Assembly: GCF_014647075.1 (NCBI RefSeq)
Contig: NZ_BMOM01000002.1
Span: 1 to 64,000 of the forward strand
Source: Deinococcus aerophilus
GTDB lineage: Bacteria; Deinococcota; Deinococci; Deinococcales; Deinococcaceae
DNA: 64,000 nucleotides
Reading direction: 5' to 3'
Below are positions 51,962 through 60,350 of this stretch, piece after piece. Numbering within the stretch: the stretch's first letter is position 1; every line of letters starts with the position of its first letter. The notes beneath the pieces are model-generated. The model was given only the letters and a program-made list of their open reading frames with translations, had not been told where the DNA came from and did no database searches. Position numbers and translations under genes: made by a program.

Positions 51962-53542
51962 ATGACTGTTGACCGGCCCCAAGACCTTGACCTCTCTTCT
52001 CTCCTCCGGGTACTGAGGCGTGCGGCGCTGCCCATCCTGATCGTGGCGCTGGCCGTGTCCACCCTCGTCTATTTCTACTCCAGCACGCGGCCCGCGGTGT
52101 ATCAGGCCACGGCGAGTCTCTCGGCCCTGCCCACCAGCGGCGGCAACAGCGTGATCAACAACACGCTGGTCACGGCGCCGCAACTGCCGCCCGGCGTGGT
52201 CGCCCGGGCCATGCGCAGCCCCGCCGTGGTGGACGGCGCGGTGAGCCGCCTGCAGGCGGCCGTGCCCGACAGTCCGGCCCGGCGCGCCTTCGTGGAGGGT
52301 CTGCAGCTGGAAGCGAGAACCGGGCGGCGCGAACTGGTGCGCCTGAGCACCGATGTCAACCAGGACTTCGTGGGCGTCTACGAGATCAGTGCGCTGGCCG
52401 CCACCCCCCAGCTTGCGCAGGCGGCTGCCAACAGCTTCTCGGCGTCGCTGCTGGAGTGGGACCGGCAGCGCGCCCTGACCGGCATCACCCGCGCCCGCCA
52501 GAACCTGGTGACCCAGCGCGCCGACCTGACGGCCCGCATCGCCCGCGGAGGCAACGCGCTGGATCTGCGCACCCTGGAGCAGCTGCGGCTGGACATCGTC
52601 GAGCGGCTGCAGCAGGTGGAGGTGCTGGAGCAGACCGTCAGCGGAACCCTGAACGCGCTGGCCTCCGCGACGCCGCCGACCGACCCGGCCGCCCCGCGGC
52701 CCCTGCGCGACACCCTGCTGAGTTTCGCCGCCTGTGTGTTCTTCGGGACTCTGCTGGCGTTCGCGCTCGATCAGATGAAGCAGCGCATCCGGGGGCTGGA
52801 GGACCTGCGCAGTTTTGGGCTGCCGGTGCTGGGGACTCTGCCGCCCCTGCCCTTTCGCAGCGCCGATCCCACCCGCGTGATTCAGGCCATCCGGCACGGT
52901 CTGTTCCGGGAACAGATGGAATTCGTGCGGGTCGGCGTGATGTCCAGCCTGGGCAACCTGCCCTCCTCGCCGATCATCGTGGTGTCCAGCGGGCAGGTAG
53001 GCGAGGGCAAGAGCACCGTCACCGCCGGACTGGCCTACACCATGGCCGAACACGGCATGCGGGTCCTGGTGGTGGACGCCGACATTTTCCGTCGCCGGCA
53101 GGAAAACCTGTGGCTGGCGGCGTCCCGGGGCCGCGAAGCCCAGACGCATCAGATGGGCGAACATCAGCTGCGGACCGGAGTGGCCGATGGCATCGATCTG
53201 CTCACCGTGCAGACCTCCACCCTGAACACGCCCATGCTGGAATTGACCGTCCGCACCCGCAGCCGCGATTACGATGTGGTGCTGGTGGACACGCCCCCGG
53301 TGCTCAAGATCGCTGACACGCTGGTGCTGGCCAGTCATCTGGACGGCTTGGTGGTCGTCACCGATCCACAGACCTCACACGCGCAGATCCGCCGGGTGAT
53401 CGAGGACACCGGGCGTCTGGGTGTTCCGGTCCTGGGCCTGGTGCTCAACCGGTTCCGCGAGACCAGTGGACAGAGCGAGTACACCTACGCGTCGCTCGGC
53501 CAGGAACCCCAGCCGCCCCGCAGCGTGGGGAGCCGGGGATGA
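51962..53542 (+). CDS. Wzz-type chain-length protein fused to a BY-kinase
   Basis: The 526-residue protein has a membrane helix at 22-39, an extracytoplasmic Wzz/coiled-coil region, a second helix near 251-270, and a cytoplasmic bacterial tyrosine kinase domain. Walker A is GQVGEGKST (344-352), Walker A' VLVVDADIF and Walker B VVLVDTPPVL. It controls polysaccharide polymerisation and export length. The Tyr-rich C-terminal tail of Wzc/EpsB proteins is short here, with only YTY near the end. AAGGA lies 6 bases before the ATG. Confidence 0.92.
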   Translation: MTVDRPQDLDLSSLLRVLRRAALPILIVALAVSTLVYFYSSTRPAVYQATASLSALPTSGGNSVINNTLVTAPQLPPGVVARAMRSPAVVDGAVSRLQAAVPDSPARRAFVEGLQLEARTGRRELVRLSTDVNQDFVGVYEISALAATPQLAQAAANSFSASLLEWDRQRALTGITRARQNLVTQRADLTARIARGGNALDLRTLEQLRLDIVERLQQVEVLEQTVSGTLNALASATPPTDPAAPRPLRDTLLSFAACVFFGTLLAFALDQMKQRIRGLEDLRSFGLPVLGTLPPLPFRSADPTRVIQAIRHGLFREQMEFVRVGVMSSLGNLPSSPIIVVSSGQVGEGKSTVTAGLAYTMAEHGMRVLVVDADIFRRRQENLWLAASRGREAQTHQMGEHQLRTGVADGIDLLTVQTSTLNTPMLELTVRTRSRDYDVVLVDTPPVLKIADTLVLASHLDGLVVVTDPQTSHAQIRRVIEDTGRLGVPVLGLVLNRFRETSGQSEYTYASLGQEPQPPRSVGSRG

Positions 53543-53621
53543 GGCGGCATACGTGGGCATACCCCCTGACCGCTTCCACCGCACCGGGCAGCAGCCGGGC
53601 GGGCGGCCTGGAGGCCGGCTC

Positions 53622-55280
53622 TTGACGCCTGCTCCCCTGTCCCTGGCCCCGCTGTTTGCACGGGTGGCCCGCCTGGATGACCTGACCGGACATGATCCGC
53701 TGCGGAGCGCGGCGCTGGCCCAGGCCCTGGGGGAACCAGAGCTCGCGCGGGCGTTGCTGGCCCGCAGCGGCGGCCTGCTGGACCACGCGGACGCCCTGAA
53801 GGTCCTGAACCAGCCGTTGCCGGACGGTCTGCTGGCCCGCGCGCACGCCGAGCTGGGCCCGGCGCCCGCCCTGCCGCAGTGGACGGCCTCCGAGCGGGAA
53901 ATGTTCATCCGGGGGCTCGCCGGCTACCTGCTCGCGGAGCAGCCGGAGGCTCAGCTCCAGCCCGCCTCCACCGACTCTGCCCTCGCGCCGGGCCTGTGGA
54001 TCCTGCCAGCCCTGCCCGACACCGAACGCTGGCAGGCCGGGCTGGAATGCCTGGGCCAGGGACCGGTCACCTGGGCCGGCACCAGCTGGGGCAGCCGCTG
54101 GGGCCTGACCACCTTTCTGACCGAGCGGGGTCTGCCCGGCACGGTTGAATCCACTGAGCAGCTGATCGCCACCCTCAGTGCTGTGTGGTCGTGGAACCTG
54201 CCCCGGCTGCCCGAGCTGCTGTCCCGGCCGCTGCTGATTGACGGCCTGCACAGCCTGCCGCAGGCCCGGCTGAATGTGGTCACGCAACTGCTCCAGGACG
54301 CGGCCAGCGTCTTCGGCTGGACCGTGATCGGGCTGCCGGGAGTCGAGCGCGCGTGGCCCGCCGCCTTCCAGCCCCTGCCGTGGCCGCCCGCCGACATCGG
54401 CGCAGCGACCCCCACGCGGCCCCCACGCACCCCCCTGGCGCTGGATGTCCAGCCGGTGTCCCGGCGCCTTACCCTGCCCGGCGTGGCCCGCGAACTCGCG
54501 CAGCAGCAGGGAGACATCCTGGTGGTCCTGCCGTCCCGGGCCAGCGCCGCACGTCTGGCCGGACTGGTGGAGGGGGCCACGCTGCTGTCCACCAGCCTGT
54601 GTCCGGTCCACCTGGGGCAACAGGCCAATGAGTTGCTGATGCGGCGTCGCCGGGGCGAGCGCGCCCTGGTCGTGGCCACCACGCTGCCCTCCAGCGTGCT
54701 GGGCACCTTCGATCAGGTATGGCACCTTCCTGCACCGCTGCCGTATCTGGCCGAGGCCGCCGCGTTGTGCAGCGGAACCTTCCGGGTGCTGCCCCTGCTG
54801 GACGTGGCCGTGCCGCAGGCCTGGAACCACCAGTGGCAGCTGACGCTGGAGATGCTGGACGCCATGACGCAGGATGGAGACGCGGCCCTCAGCGGCCGCG
54901 CCCGGCAGCAGGCGTACCACGCGGCGCTGAATGCCTCACGGGCAGAGCAGTTGCCTCCCGCCCACTACAGCGATCTGCGCGCCTCGCTGCAGTACGCCTC
55001 GCTCGCCGCGGAACTCGGGCCGCGCGCCGAGAACTCGGTGCCCGTGCTGATTCCCTGGGACTCAGCCGCCCAGCAGGTGATTGGAACCTACCGCGACACC
55101 GGCTGGCTGTCCATCGCCAACCTGCGCTACGCGGCCTGGCTCACACCCAGCGAGGCGTGGCGGGCCATCCGCCGGGGCGAGGCCGAGGCCGGGGGCTGGG
55201 CGCTGATCTGGACCGCTCCGTACCATCCGGTCTACGGACTGGCGGCCGAGGCCGTGCTGCACGCCCAGGCGCCGGACTGA
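53622..55280 (+). CDS. Degenerate Cas3-like helicase-fold protein in the polysaccharide locus (inferred)
   Basis: The start is TTG 53622 with GGAGG 7 bases upstream; the product has 552 residues. The first 150 residues are helical. A segment like a DExH motif follows (RPLLIDGLHSLPQARL, D207-H210 in place of DEVH). A helicase-C-like part includes ILVVLPSRASAARLAG, LLSTSLCPVHLGQQ, ERALVVATTLPSSVLG and VWHLPAPLPYLAEAAAL. The tail has SVPVLIPWDSAAQQVIGTYR, as at the Cas3 C-terminus. The HD nuclease domain and a usable Walker A are missing, so ATPase activity is unlikely. No other cas gene is near. The fold assignment rests on pattern reading only. Confidence 0.55.
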   Translation: MTPAPLSLAPLFARVARLDDLTGHDPLRSAALAQALGEPELARALLARSGGLLDHADALKVLNQPLPDGLLARAHAELGPAPALPQWTASEREMFIRGLAGYLLAEQPEAQLQPASTDSALAPGLWILPALPDTERWQAGLECLGQGPVTWAGTSWGSRWGLTTFLTERGLPGTVESTEQLIATLSAVWSWNLPRLPELLSRPLLIDGLHSLPQARLNVVTQLLQDAASVFGWTVIGLPGVERAWPAAFQPLPWPPADIGAATPTRPPRTPLALDVQPVSRRLTLPGVARELAQQQGDILVVLPSRASAARLAGLVEGATLLSTSLCPVHLGQQANELLMRRRRGERALVVATTLPSSVLGTFDQVWHLPAPLPYLAEAAALCSGTFRVLPLLDVAVPQAWNHQWQLTLEMLDAMTQDGDAALSGRARQQAYHAALNASRAEQLPPAHYSDLRASLQYASLAAELGPRAENSVPVLIPWDSAAQQVIGTYRDTGWLSIANLRYAAWLTPSEAWRAIRRGEAEAGGWALIWTAPYHPVYGLAAEAVLHAQAPD

Positions 55281-55342
55281 TGCAGTGGCCGGTCTGAGCC
55301 TGCATGGACCGCGCCACGGGTCTGCCAGGAATACGGGCGTAA

Positions 55343-55377
55343 AACAGGCCGGGAAGAATTGCTCTTCCCGGCCTGTT
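55343..55377. terminator. Bidirectional intrinsic terminator between convergent genes
   Basis: Perfect 15-bp arms (55343-55357, 55363-55377) enclose a 5-base loop. On the minus strand the stem leads into TTTT, which serves the glycosyltransferase operon. On the plus strand only TT follows. It separates the Cas3-like gene from the convergent operon. Confidence 0.8.
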
Positions 55378-55397
55378 CCCTGCAGGGCCGCTAGCCG

Positions 55398-56648
55398 CTA
55401 GCGCCGACGGGCCGCCCACCCTGCCAGCAGCATTCCGGCAGCGAGCAACAGAACGTTTCTCCTGACCCGGCTCCCTCCGCTCTTCTGACGCTTGTTCCAC
55501 GCCGCCGTGTAAAACCCGTCCCACAGCGCCCACAGGTGAGCCTGTTCGAAGTGTTCGCGCACCCATGTGTGCGCCTGATCGCCCAGCTGACGGGTCTGCT
55601 CCGGGTCGGACAGCAGCGTGTCCAAGGCGGCGGCCAGGGCGGACACGTCGCCGGTGGGCACCTGCAGTCCGGTCACGCCGGGAACGCCCGCGTCACGCAC
55701 TCCCGGAGCGTCGGTCAGGACGCTGGGTACGCCCGCCGCCGCTGCCTCCAGCACCACCATGCCCAGGCCCTCATGACGGCTGGGCAGGGTGAGCACGCTC
55801 ATCAGCGGGTACAGGCGGCTCATGTCGGCCTCGAAGTCCACCTGCACCAGCCCCTGCGCTTCGCGGTAGGCGCGCTCCGCCGGACCGGACAGTGGATTGG
55901 CCGGGTCCGGGGTGCCCACCAGCAGCAGGCGGGCTTGTGGATGTTCCCGGTGCACCTGTGCCCACGCGAGCAGGAGTTCCTCGGTCCCCTTCTGCGGCGC
56001 GAGGCGGCCCACGAAGCCCACCACCGGGGTACCCTCGGGCAATCCCAGCTCGGCGCGGGCGCGCGCCACGGCGGCGGCGTCGGGGTGTGCGTACCGGTCC
56101 ACCTCCAGGCCTGCCGGGCTGCCGGCCCCCAGCACCCGGATCTTGTGCGCCGGAACCAGCCCCAGCGCCACGGCCTCCTCCCGGTTGGACTCGCTGACGC
56201 ACAGCACCTCATGGGCACACGCACAGGTCAGGCGCTCGATCACCCGCAGCAGCGGGCGCAGCCGGGCCAGCGCGCCGGTGGCCGCCGTCTCGCTGCGCAG
56301 TCCGTGGATGAAGTAGACCCGCAGCGGCACGCCGGTCAGCACGCTGGCCAGGCCGCCCAGCAACCCGGCCTTGGGGGTCGAGAAGTTCACGATGTCGGGG
56401 CGCACCTGCAGCAGGATTCGCACCATGCCGGCCAGCGCCTTCAGGTCGCGGCGCGGAGAAATCTCACGGGCCATGGGCAGGGGGTGGTACGACGCGCCGC
56501 CGATCTGCTGCGCGCGGGCCACCAGATCGGCGGGCTCGGGGGGCGTGACCAGATGAACCTCATGGCCCTGGGCGCGCAGGTGCGCGAGCTGGGGAGCGAA
56601 GAAGGCCAGGGCCGCGATGGGGGTGGTGGTGGTGTACAGAATTTTCAT
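55398..56648 (-). CDS. GT4 family glycosyltransferase with C-terminal membrane tail
   Basis: The 416-residue enzyme has a GT-B fold. The acceptor half begins ILYTTTTPIAALAFFAPQL and the donor half holds VVGFVGRLAPQKGTEELL and SRHEGLGMVVLEAAAAGVPS, the EX7E-type motif of GT4 enzymes. After the domain a hydrophobic segment (VLLLAAGMLLAGWAARRR) may anchor it to the membrane. It is the last gene of the minus-strand polysaccharide operon and its ATG overlaps the preceding stop by 4 bases. Confidence 0.9.
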   Translation of the reverse strand: MKILYTTTTPIAALAFFAPQLAHLRAQGHEVHLVTPPEPADLVARAQQIGGASYHPLPMAREISPRRDLKALAGMVRILLQVRPDIVNFSTPKAGLLGGLASVLTGVPLRVYFIHGLRSETAATGALARLRPLLRVIERLTCACAHEVLCVSESNREEAVALGLVPAHKIRVLGAGSPAGLEVDRYAHPDAAAVARARAELGLPEGTPVVGFVGRLAPQKGTEELLLAWAQVHREHPQARLLLVGTPDPANPLSGPAERAYREAQGLVQVDFEADMSRLYPLMSVLTLPSRHEGLGMVVLEAAAAGVPSVLTDAPGVRDAGVPGVTGLQVPTGDVSALAAALDTLLSDPEQTRQLGDQAHTWVREHFEQAHLWALWDGFYTAAWNKRQKSGGSRVRRNVLLLAAGMLLAGWAARRR

Positions 56649-57847
56649 GACGTCCTTGCAGGGGGAAAAGGGGACTGGGGCCGGCTGTGGGCGCGCACGC
56701 TGCGCAGGAACCCGGCGCGCTGCTCATCCAGGGTGGCGTCGGCGTAGGTCCGGGCCAGCGCCAGGTTACGCCCGCTGTGGGCACTGAGCTGTGCGGGGTT
56801 GCTCGCCAGTGCCCCCCAGGCCCGCACCAGCTCGTCCACGTCGCCGGGCGGAGCAAGGGTGTCTGGGAGCAGCAGTTCGGGAATGCCGCCCACCGCCGAA
56901 CCCACGGCGGGCAGCCCCTGGGCCATCGCCTCGAGCAGCGCACGCGGCAGACCCTCGGTGCGCGAGGGAATCAGAAACAGCTCGGCGCCCGCCAGATCGC
57001 GGCGGACCTCGGCCGGGGTGCTGCGCTGACCGGCGAACTCGCAGGCCTGCGCCACCCCTAGTTCCTGGGCCAGGGCCTCCAGGCCCGGACGCAGCGGCCC
57101 GTCCCCGACCACCTTCAGCCGCAGGTCGTGCCCGGCGGCGCGCAGTACGGCCAGGGCCCGCACCGCCAGGTCCACGCCCTTGTGACGCTGTTCCAGCGAG
57201 CCCACCAGCACCGTGTGGCGCGCCCGACCCTGATAGACGCGCGGCGCGTCAGCGAAGGCCTCCGGCGGCAGATGCACGTCCGAGACCCCGAAGCTTGCCA
57301 CGCCCGCGGCCGGCGGGTACCGGCGCTGCAGCGCCTCGCGTGTGACGTACTGCACGGCCACGGCCTGACGGCAGTGCAGCCGGGTCAGTTCCGTGAGCAG
57401 CGTGCGGAACAGCGGGCGCAGGGGGTGGCGGGTGCCGTCCGGGCCGTAGCCCAGGTAGGGATCGTTGATGACCTCGGCGGCAAAGGGGTGACCCCGGAAC
57501 CAGCGCAGCGCGGCCGCCAGGTGAACGAGCACCCCGGAGAGCCGCACGATCACGGCCTCGCCCGGCTCCAGACCCCGCCACAGGGCCGCGCTGACGCCGG
57601 TCAGGCGCCGCAGCAGGCCCAGCGGGCCCTGGTAGTACGGCACCGGCAGGAAGCGCACGCCCGGCCCGTCCACCCGCCGGAATCCGGCCGGAACCTCCGT
57701 GACGGCCTGCGAGCGGCCCACCACCTGCACTTCCTCGAACACGCTTAGGTACCGCCGCCAGTGGTCATAGGTGGCGTGCCCGTTGTCGTAGGTGGACCCG
57801 TCCGGGGTGTGTATGAAGCGCTGTTCCAGAACGACACTGACCCTCAC
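56645..57847 (-). CDS. GT4 family glycosyltransferase
   Basis: The 400-residue protein starts at a GTG with AGGAGG 7 bases upstream. The donor half reads TVLVGSLEQRHKGVDLAVRAL, VVGDGPLRPGLEAL and PSRTEGLPRALLEAMAQGLP. The N-terminus (RVSVVLEQRFIHTPDG) resembles enzymes that build exopolysaccharide repeat units. It overlaps both neighbours by 4 bases. The frame is open further upstream but lacks another ribosome site. Confidence 0.9.
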   Translation of the reverse strand: MRVSVVLEQRFIHTPDGSTYDNGHATYDHWRRYLSVFEEVQVVGRSQAVTEVPAGFRRVDGPGVRFLPVPYYQGPLGLLRRLTGVSAALWRGLEPGEAVIVRLSGVLVHLAAALRWFRGHPFAAEVINDPYLGYGPDGTRHPLRPLFRTLLTELTRLHCRQAVAVQYVTREALQRRYPPAAGVASFGVSDVHLPPEAFADAPRVYQGRARHTVLVGSLEQRHKGVDLAVRALAVLRAAGHDLRLKVVGDGPLRPGLEALAQELGVAQACEFAGQRSTPAEVRRDLAGAELFLIPSRTEGLPRALLEAMAQGLPAVGSAVGGIPELLLPDTLAPPGDVDELVRAWGALASNPAQLSAHSGRNLALARTYADATLDEQRAGFLRSVRAHSRPQSPFPPARTS

Positions 57848-59196
57848 GGTAAAGCCTCCTGTGGCGGGGAAACCGCCCCCGCAGCGGGGGCGCGGCCCAC
57901 CAGCGCGACGGCCAGCGTCAGCGCGAGCAGCGGCAGGAACGCGCCGAAGGCCGGGGTGGGATAGAAGGTGTCGGTGGTGGCCGCCGTGAGCCACAGCGCG
58001 GCAAGCAGATTCAGGGCCACGCCCGCGCGCCGGGTCCGCAGCGCCCGCAGGCGCGCGATCAGCAGGCCGAAGAACAGCAGCAGGGCGGTGAAGCCCGCCA
58101 CGCCGGTCTCATAGATCACCTGCAGCGGCAGGATGTGCGCGTTGGCCCCGTTGTTCGCGATGCCCGAGCCGAAGCCGCTGCCGATCAGCAGCCGGAACGG
58201 ATCTCTGAGCAGGGCGTCGAGGTACACCCGCCAGATGTCCGCGCGGCCCGCGAGGTTGCCCACGTCTCCGGCGTCCAGCAGGGTAGATTGCCGGGCGAGC
58301 AGCCCGCTGAGGTCACCCTGCAGCGCGGGCAGGGCCACCACTCCGGCCACCCCCAGCGCGCCCAGCGCCAGCCCGGAGCGCACCGGCATTCTCAGGCCCT
58401 CGAGCACCACGAACAGCAGACACCCCGCCAGTCCGGCGCGGGCCCCGGACAGAAAGCACGCGATCAGCGCCGCCGCCAGCAGCCACTGCGGAGGCCGCTG
58501 CGGGCGCAGGATCATGGCCAGCGCGGCCTGCAGCAAGACCATCGCGGCCACATGGGCATGGTTGTAGCCGACGGTCCCCAGCCCCTTCTCGTTGTGCAGG
58601 TAGAACGACTCCCAGGGACCGGCCACGCCCGCCCCACGCGGCAGCACGCCGCCGAGCAGTTGCGGCAGCGCCGGAGAAAAGTAGGTCCAGGCCACGCCGA
58701 CGACCATCAGGACGAAGGAGATCACAGCAAGCTGCCCCCAGCGCTCCAGCAGTTCCTCACCCAGTTTCAGGCGCGAGACCATCCAGAACACCCCCAGGAT
58801 CTGCCCCAGCTTGAACAGCTGGAACAGCCCGAAGGGCACGGCCACCCCCAGATGTCCGTCACGCATCACGAACAGCAGCGCAAACGACGCCAGCGACAGT
58901 GCCCCGAGCCATTGCAGACCGCGCCACACCGCCTGCTGATCGGCGCCGACCCGGCGGTGGTACAGGGCCGCGCAGGCGAGCGCCGCCCACAGCAGCAGGT
59001 CAGCGGGAGCCTGCCACAGCGCCCACGACGGTCCGGCGGCCAGCACCGGCAGCCCGAAAAACTGCGAGAACACGTAGGCGCCCAGCAGCCACGTCACCGC
59101 CCGCTGAAGCAGGGGAGCGGTTCTCAGCGGCGCGGCGGCCGGGTCAGAAGCGGAGCGCCGCAAGCGACTGGAACCGGCGGGCAACGGCAGACTCAA
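57844..59196 (-). CDS. O-antigen ligase/polymerase-like membrane protein
   Basis: The 450-residue protein has ten to twelve membrane helices and a large loop near residues 315-350 with AGRADIWRVYLDALLRDP, and further on GSGFGSG and NAHILPLQVIYETG, the Wzy_C/RfaL ligase signature. It joins or polymerises polysaccharide repeat units outside the membrane. The TTG start overlaps the preceding glycosyltransferase stop (TTGA), with GGGGAGA upstream. With the flippase and Wzz/BY-kinase it completes a Wzx/Wzy-type pathway. Confidence 0.9.
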   Translation of the reverse strand: MSLPLPAGSSRLRRSASDPAAAPLRTAPLLQRAVTWLLGAYVFSQFFGLPVLAAGPSWALWQAPADLLLWAALACAALYHRRVGADQQAVWRGLQWLGALSLASFALLFVMRDGHLGVAVPFGLFQLFKLGQILGVFWMVSRLKLGEELLERWGQLAVISFVLMVVGVAWTYFSPALPQLLGGVLPRGAGVAGPWESFYLHNEKGLGTVGYNHAHVAAMVLLQAALAMILRPQRPPQWLLAAALIACFLSGARAGLAGCLLFVVLEGLRMPVRSGLALGALGVAGVVALPALQGDLSGLLARQSTLLDAGDVGNLAGRADIWRVYLDALLRDPFRLLIGSGFGSGIANNGANAHILPLQVIYETGVAGFTALLLFFGLLIARLRALRTRRAGVALNLLAALWLTAATTDTFYPTPAFGAFLPLLALTLAVALVGRAPAAGAVSPPQEALP

Positions 59197-60350
59197 GCGG
59201 TCTCCCCCGCAGCGGCGAGGTAGAAGTCACCCAGCTTGCGGGCCTCCTGCACGATGTCAAATTCCAGGTGATCCGGCACCTCACGGCCGCGCGAGGCCGC
59301 CTGGGCCAGGGCGTCGGCCCAGACCGCTGGCGGGGCGGTCAGCGGCAGCACCTGCAGGCCGGCATCCTGCATGCGGGCGTCGTGGTAGACACCCGCCGAG
59401 ATCACGCGCGGCAGGCCCGCCGCCTGGGCCTCGACCAGCGCCAGACTCAGGCCCTCGAAGTGCGAGGGAAAGACGAAGGCGTCCATGATCCACAGCAGCC
59501 GGGCAACGTCCGGGCGCGATCCGAGCAACCGGACCCGCCCCGCCAGCCCCAGCGCCGCCACCCGCTCCTCGATGGCCGCCCGCTCGGGGCCGTCTCCGAC
59601 CAGCAGGAGGTGGGCGGGACCGTGGCGCTCCAGGTAGGCCGCAAACGCCTCCAGCAGGAACAGGTGGTTCTTCTGGGGCCGGAACTGGCCCACATGCCCG
59701 AAGACCGGCACGCCCGGCGTCAACCCCAGCTCGGTTCGCAGGTCCGTGAGGTCCCCGGGATGGCGCACGGCCTGCAGGTCCACCCCCAGCGTCACGACCT
59801 GTGCGCCCAGCGCCTGCCAGTCGGGGCCGTACAGCGCCGCGGCCGCCTCGGGACTCACTGCGTGGCGGTGGGTAATTCCGGCGCCGAGGGCGGCGCGCAT
59901 GGCGCTGAGGTAAGCGTAACGGCCCCCGGTCGCCGCCATGTCGGCGCGGCGGGAATCCAGGTGGCTGGTGGCGACCCGCACCGGCACCCCGGACAGGCGC
60001 GCGAGCAGCAGCGCCAGCCCACCGAAGTGGTGGATGTGGCTGTGAACCACGTCATAGGGGCCGTGGCTCCGCAGCGCCCGCACAAAGAACGCAGCGAAGG
60101 CGAGCGGGTTACCGGTGGCGGGGGCCACGAGCAGCGTCGCGCCCAGGCCGCGCACCCGATCCGCGTACTCGCCCGGACGCGCGTCGGGAGAAACGACCAT
60201 CACGTCCATCGCCACCTCCCCACGGGGCAGCTGGGCGAGCAGGTTGACCAGCCACGTTTCGATGCCGCCCCGGTCCAGGGTCCCGGCCAGGTGCAGCACC
60301 CGCAGCGGCCGGCTGGAAGGGGAGCGGTCCGGGGTGGGGGGTGGGGTCAT
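59193..60350 (-). CDS. GT4 family glycosyltransferase
   Basis: The 385-residue enzyme begins VLHLAGTLDRGGIETWLVNL after a short Pro-rich start, the common N-terminal motif of exopolysaccharide GT4 enzymes. VFGHVGQFRPQKNHLFLLEAF and PSHFEGLSLALVEAQAAGLP form the donor site. ATG 60350 has GGAGA 4 bases upstream and overlaps the flippase stop by 4 bases. Confidence 0.91.
   Translation of the reverse strand: MTPPPTPDRSPSSRPLRVLHLAGTLDRGGIETWLVNLLAQLPRGEVAMDVMVVSPDARPGEYADRVRGLGATLLVAPATGNPLAFAAFFVRALRSHGPYDVVHSHIHHFGGLALLLARLSGVPVRVATSHLDSRRADMAATGGRYAYLSAMRAALGAGITHRHAVSPEAAAALYGPDWQALGAQVVTLGVDLQAVRHPGDLTDLRTELGLTPGVPVFGHVGQFRPQKNHLFLLEAFAAYLERHGPAHLLLVGDGPERAAIEERVAALGLAGRVRLLGSRPDVARLLWIMDAFVFPSHFEGLSLALVEAQAAGLPRVISAGVYHDARMQDAGLQVLPLTAPPAVWADALAQAASRGREVPDHLEFDIVQEARKLGDFYLAAAGETA

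Noticed and set aside
53421..53621. An earlier start for the Cas3-like gene
   Set aside because: This stretch is the end of the BY-kinase gene read in another frame; GGAGG before TTG 53622 fits better.
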